Shown: piece by piece, positions 61,406 through 64,000 of the stretch
Numbering within the stretch: the first letter of the stretch is position 1
Layout: each line of letters starts with the position of its first letter
NCBI GenBank assembly: GCA_026398255.1
Contig: JAPLTG010000009.1
Span: 28,098-92,097, forward strand
DNA from: Verrucomicrobiota bacterium
GTDB lineage: Bacteria > Verrucomicrobiota > Verrucomicrobiia > Chthoniobacterales > Terrimicrobiaceae
Reading direction: 5' to 3'
Length of the DNA stretch: 64,000 bases
Notes under the pieces: generated by a model
Database searches by the model: none
The model's input: the letters and a program-made list of their open reading frames with translations, nothing else
Told to the model about the DNA's origin: nothing
Translations under genes and position numbers: made by a program

Positions 61406-61769
61406 GCGCGGCTTCACATTGTTCGAGGTTTTGGTCGCGCTGGGAGTTTTCGCCATCGCGGTGACCGGCCTCGCGATCGGGCTTCAATCGGCGGTCGAGG
61501 CCGCGTTGAGCGCGCGCCAGCGGGCGTTGGCCAGATTCGTCATCGAATCACGCCTGGCGGCGGCCATGACCGACCCGCCGCTGGATGGCAAACGAACGAT
61601 TGACGGGGCCACGAACAACGGCATTTCGGTGGTCGAGACATTCGAACAAGTCGAACTCCAAGACACCAACGGCCAAATCATTCCGGGGATGTGGAAGCTC
61701 CAGGTCACAGCCGAATTCGGCAGGGACCCCACCAAGGAGCAGGCCGAGATTTTGGTTTACCGGCCATGA
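61398..61769 (+). CDS. Type II secretion minor pseudopilin GspI-like
   Basis: A 123-residue pseudopilin starting ATG 61398, overlapping the stop of the GspH-like gene. The N-terminus MTRRG/FTLFEVLVALGVFAIA has Gly before the methylated Phe and Glu at +5; the following domain (QRALARFVIESRLAAAMTDP, DGATNNGISVVETFEQVELQ and DTNGQIIPGMWKLQVTAEFG) looks like the GspI fold. Position between H-like and J-like genes supports GspI. Its stop overlaps the next start by 4 bases (ATGA). Confidence 0.87.
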   Translation: MTRRGFTLFEVLVALGVFAIAVTGLAIGLQSAVEAALSARQRALARFVIESRLAAAMTDPPLDGKRTIDGATNNGISVVETFEQVELQDTNGQIIPGMWKLQVTAEFGRDPTKEQAEILVYRP

Positions 61770-62446
61770 AAAAAAAATCCGCCATCCACGGAGGGTTCAC
61801 TCTTTTTGAGGTCATCTTGGCGTTGATGATTCTCGGGCTGTTGAGCGGCGCGGTTTACACGATCACCTCCGCCGCCCTCGAAAGCACGAAGGCGACGATT
61901 GTCGAACAGGCCGGCGCACGGCGGTTGGAGGCTTTTGCAAGAGTCACACGCGATGCCTTTTTGAATCTGCCAGCGGATGCGAAAATTTTTTTGCGGATGG
62001 GCAAATCCTCATCCGGTGCGCCAGTGCCCGAGTTGGTTTTTTCTGAAACGACAGGGACCTTCGGCGTGGCGAGTCTGGGCGGCGGGTCGTTGATTTTATC
62101 GGCAAAGCCGAGGGCGGACGGCACCCGCGTCTTTTCGATCCTTCGTGTTCCCGCCGACATTCAGGGAAGTGAATACGACCGGTTGTTGTCGCAGGGAGCG
62201 TGGATTCCCCTGCTACCGGGTGTCGAAAAAGTTGCTTGGACCTTCTGGCGTCAAGGCGAGTGGGTCGAAGAATGGCCCGAGGGCTCGGAGCGCCCTGAAT
62301 CTGTGCGACTGCAATTTCAATACATCGACCTGCCCGGAAGCGTGCTGGATTTTCAATTTTGGATTCCCCCTTTGGCCCCTCCGCAAGTTGCGCCACCCCC
62401 CAACGAACCCACCCCCACGCCGTCGCCGACTCCCAATGGCCCCTGA
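61766..62446 (+). CDS. Type II secretion minor pseudopilin GspJ-like
   Basis: A 226-residue pseudopilin beginning ATG 61766. The leader KKKSAIHGG is followed by FTLFEVILALMILGLLSGAV with Gly before the cleavage site. The globular part includes AFARVTRDAFLNLPADAKIF, SLGGGSLILSAKPRADGTRV, VEKVAWTFWRQGEWVEEWPE and a Pro/Thr-rich C-terminus (PPPNEPTPTPSPTPNGP), which is an unusual add-on. GspJ binds GspK and GspI at the tip of the pseudopilus. It overlaps the GspK-like gene by 11 bases. Confidence 0.85.
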   Translation: MKKKSAIHGGFTLFEVILALMILGLLSGAVYTITSAALESTKATIVEQAGARRLEAFARVTRDAFLNLPADAKIFLRMGKSSSGAPVPELVFSETTGTFGVASLGGGSLILSAKPRADGTRVFSILRVPADIQGSEYDRLLSQGAWIPLLPGVEKVAWTFWRQGEWVEEWPEGSERPESVRLQFQYIDLPGSVLDFQFWIPPLAPPQVAPPPNEPTPTPSPTPNGP

Positions 62447-63347
62447 TATCCATCGCCGCGCCATCGCCCTTCCGCTGGTCCTCTGGAGCATTGCGCTCTT
62501 GGGAGGGCTTGTCGTGTTGCTCGCGGGAGTGGTGGGCGATTGGTTGGATAGCGAGTCGCGTGCGGAACGCCGCTTTGTCGCGAGGCAGATGGCGCTGAGC
62601 GGGGTCGCGCTGGGCTTGAATCCTGCCGTAAAACCAGGCGATCCCCTGCTCCGGCGGGGCAGTCCGGACAGCGAAGGCTTCGAAGTGCGTCTCGAAAACG
62701 AAGCAGCGAAGATCAACCCGAATTTCTACATCCAGCAGGGAAACCGGCCTGTGTTTTTGAGGCTCTTCGAGGGTTGGGGCGTAGAACTTCAAGCGGCCGA
62801 AGCGGCGATTGATGGGTTGCAGGATTGGATCGATAACGACGACCTTCTTTCGCTCAAGGGCGCCGAGCGTGGCGAATATGAGCGCGCGGGCCGCCCCGGT
62901 TTTCCCGCCAACCGCCCGCTCCGCCACATCCGCGAAATGGAGGCCGTAATGAACCTCTCCCCCTTGCTCGCGGCAAAGCAGGACTGGCAGAACTATTTCA
63001 CCATCTGGTATACAGGCAAAATCAGCATTCAACATGCCAAGGAACCCATGCTAACCGAACTCGCGGAGTTGACCCCCGTGCAAATCCAGTCACTTCTGGA
63101 GGTTCGAGCCGGTTTTGACAAAATCGAAGGCACAGAGGACGACCAAAAACTCGAGTCCGTTGAGGCGGCGGCCGATTTTCTTGGAGCGGACTCCCGCCAG
63201 CGCCAGGCGCTGCTGACCTTTTTCGACACCTCGGGGGACCTGCGCCGAATCGAAAGCACCGGGTATTGCCATGGGGTTCGTCACAAAATCATTGTCGTAG
63301 CGCCGGCCGGATCGCCTGGGCAAATGATGAGTTGGGAGGAAAAATGA
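62436..63347 (+). CDS. Type II secretion minor pseudopilin GspK-like
   Basis: A 303-residue protein from ATG 62436, overlapping the GspJ-like gene by 11 bases. The start RRAIALPLVLWSIALLGGLV is a pseudopilin-type helix, though the classical TLFE sequence is absent (Glu at +5 is not evident), as in some GspK proteins. The large alpha-helical domain (DGLQDWIDNDDLLSLKGAER, EYERAGRPGFPANRPLRHIR and MLTELAELTPVQIQSLLEV) has the Asp-rich pattern of the GspK tip domain. Its stop overlaps the next start by 4 bases. Confidence 0.84.
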   Translation: MAPDIHRRAIALPLVLWSIALLGGLVVLLAGVVGDWLDSESRAERRFVARQMALSGVALGLNPAVKPGDPLLRRGSPDSEGFEVRLENEAAKINPNFYIQQGNRPVFLRLFEGWGVELQAAEAAIDGLQDWIDNDDLLSLKGAERGEYERAGRPGFPANRPLRHIREMEAVMNLSPLLAAKQDWQNYFTIWYTGKISIQHAKEPMLTELAELTPVQIQSLLEVRAGFDKIEGTEDDQKLESVEAAADFLGADSRQRQALLTFFDTSGDLRRIESTGYCHGVRHKIIVVAPAGSPGQMMSWEEK

Positions 63348-64000
63348 GCCGCTCCGTGCCCGATGCCATTCTTCGTCCGGGGCCAGAGCACTGGGAGCTT
63401 TGGAACTTCACGGAAAAAGATAGCGCACGCTTGGAGAAAGAGATTTCGCCGAAGGCACTCGGGGCATTTCGCCATGTCCTGATGGCGATTCCCACGCGGA
63501 GCATTTTGGCCGTTCCGCTCTGGGTGGCCTCGGAAGGTGACCCGCGTGAATTGGCGGATTTGGAGCTATCGAGCCGACACCTCCTCCGCAAAAACGCGGA
63601 GCTGAATTGCCTCCCGATCCTCAACCAAAACGGCCGCTCGCTTGTTCTCGCCCTCGCCTCGGTGGACGACCCCGACACGACGGGGTATTTCAAAAACGCC
63701 GAGAGCTTCGAGTTTACGGCGCGAATGCTGGCTTCCAGCGAAGCCGATCTGTTGGTGTGGCGCGAGCTGGGGGAACTCTGTTTCGGATTTTATCGCGAGG
63801 GAGAATGCGTTTTTTTTGCCTTCTCCGGAGAGAACTCGCCCGGCCCCGCTTTTTGTAGTGCGCTCACACGGGCCACCGGCCGCCTCCTTGCCGAAGGCGT
63901 CATCCCGCGCCGGCCCGCGAAGGTGAAAATCCTCGGGAGTTTTTCCCCAGGGGAATGCGAGGCACTCGGCCATGCCCTCCGCATTGATTGGACGCTCGAC
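63344..64000 (+). CDS. GspL-like type II secretion platform protein (partial)
   Basis: An open frame from ATG 63344 to the right edge (at least 219 codons, no stop). The start MSRSVPDAILRPGPEHWELW is followed by alternating strands and helices (FRHVLMAIPTRSILAVPLW, LSSRHLLRKNAELNCLPILN and LVLALASVDDPDTTGYFKNA) with no membrane helix in the visible part, as expected for the cytoplasmic actin-like part of GspL (FtsA/PilM-type fold). The 4-base overlap with the GspK-like gene and gene order K-L support GspL. Membrane anchor and C-terminus lie outside the window. PilM-type alternatives cannot be excluded. Confidence 0.75.
   Translation, partial: MSRSVPDAILRPGPEHWELWNFTEKDSARLEKEISPKALGAFRHVLMAIPTRSILAVPLWVASEGDPRELADLELSSRHLLRKNAELNCLPILNQNGRSLVLALASVDDPDTTGYFKNAESFEFTARMLASSEADLLVWRELGELCFGFYREGECVFFAFSGENSPGPAFCSALTRATGRLLAEGVIPRRPAKVKILGSFSPGECEALGHALRIDWTLD

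Overview
The window reads as a chromosomal segment of a GC-rich Gram-negative bacterium, most likely a member of the Verrucomicrobiota. This is an inference from gene content: an exosortase fused to an EpsI-like domain, a long Bat aerotolerance-type operon with DUF58/DUF4381/VWA genes, a DUF5069 gene, a PyrR-headed pyr operon, a housekeeping sigma factor with a Lys/Pro/Ala-rich tail, and an outer-membrane lineage (KdsB, MsbA-like exporter, type II secretion, lipoprotein, beta-barrel). I see no rRNA, CRISPR array, prophage or insertion sequence. There is one tRNA gene. Coding density is very high: no gap exceeds about 180 bases, many same-strand genes overlap by 4 bases (ATGA/GTGA), and several convergent pairs share bases at their stops.

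Layout. 1-2.8 kb: end of a YjbQ-like gene, DUF5069, a small overlapping gene pair with a nucleotidyltransferase fold, and a beta-CASP RNase-like enzyme. 2.8-8.3 kb (minus strand): a coupled polysaccharide/exosortase operon (sugar-1-P transferase, exosortase-EpsI fusion, membrane TPR protein, winged-helix regulator). 8.4-22.3 kb: mixed housekeeping genes (PAP2, mutarotase, aldehyde dehydrogenase, NAD kinase with a PTS IIA-like protein, an L,D-transpeptidase with an HNH nuclease, PanB, EEP phosphatase, Dus, APC permease fused to a UspA-like domain, MsbA-like exporter, KdsB). 22.4-31.3 kb: an eight-gene Bat operon, MoxR through DUF3108, followed by tRNA-His. 31.4-37.7 kb: a WcaF-like acetyltransferase, a GT4 glycosyltransferase and an orphan 1,412-residue RTX-like repeat protein that is visibly AT-richer than its surroundings. 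37.8-41.9 kb: aroC, a membrane protein, gatB, a TVP38-family protein. 41.8-46 kb (minus strand): pyrR-pyrB-pyrC plus a polysaccharide deacetylase. 46.1-50.4 kb: rarA, a lone PotA-like ATPase, a beta-barrel protein with a sigma-54-like promoter and a strong terminator, rpe. 50.4-56.3 kb: tadA, a lysozyme-like exported protein, polX, a LysM/degenerate L,D-transpeptidase-like protein, nfeD. 56.4-64 kb: dnaG-rpoD, then type II secretion pseudopilin genes gspG-H-I-J-K-L, the last running off the window.

The most distinctive signals are: a predicted PyrR-binding hairpin in the pyrR leader whose lower stem captures the Shine-Dalgarno sequence and which has a mutually exclusive alternative stem; a REP-like palindrome that supplies the likely start codon of a LysM protein whose YkuD-like domain has lost its catalytic cysteine; two interspersed repeat elements placed directly upstream of pyrC; a BatB-BatC fusion that appears to keep an internal signal-peptide-like scar; and an unassigned two-gene overlapping module with a nucleotidyltransferase fold.
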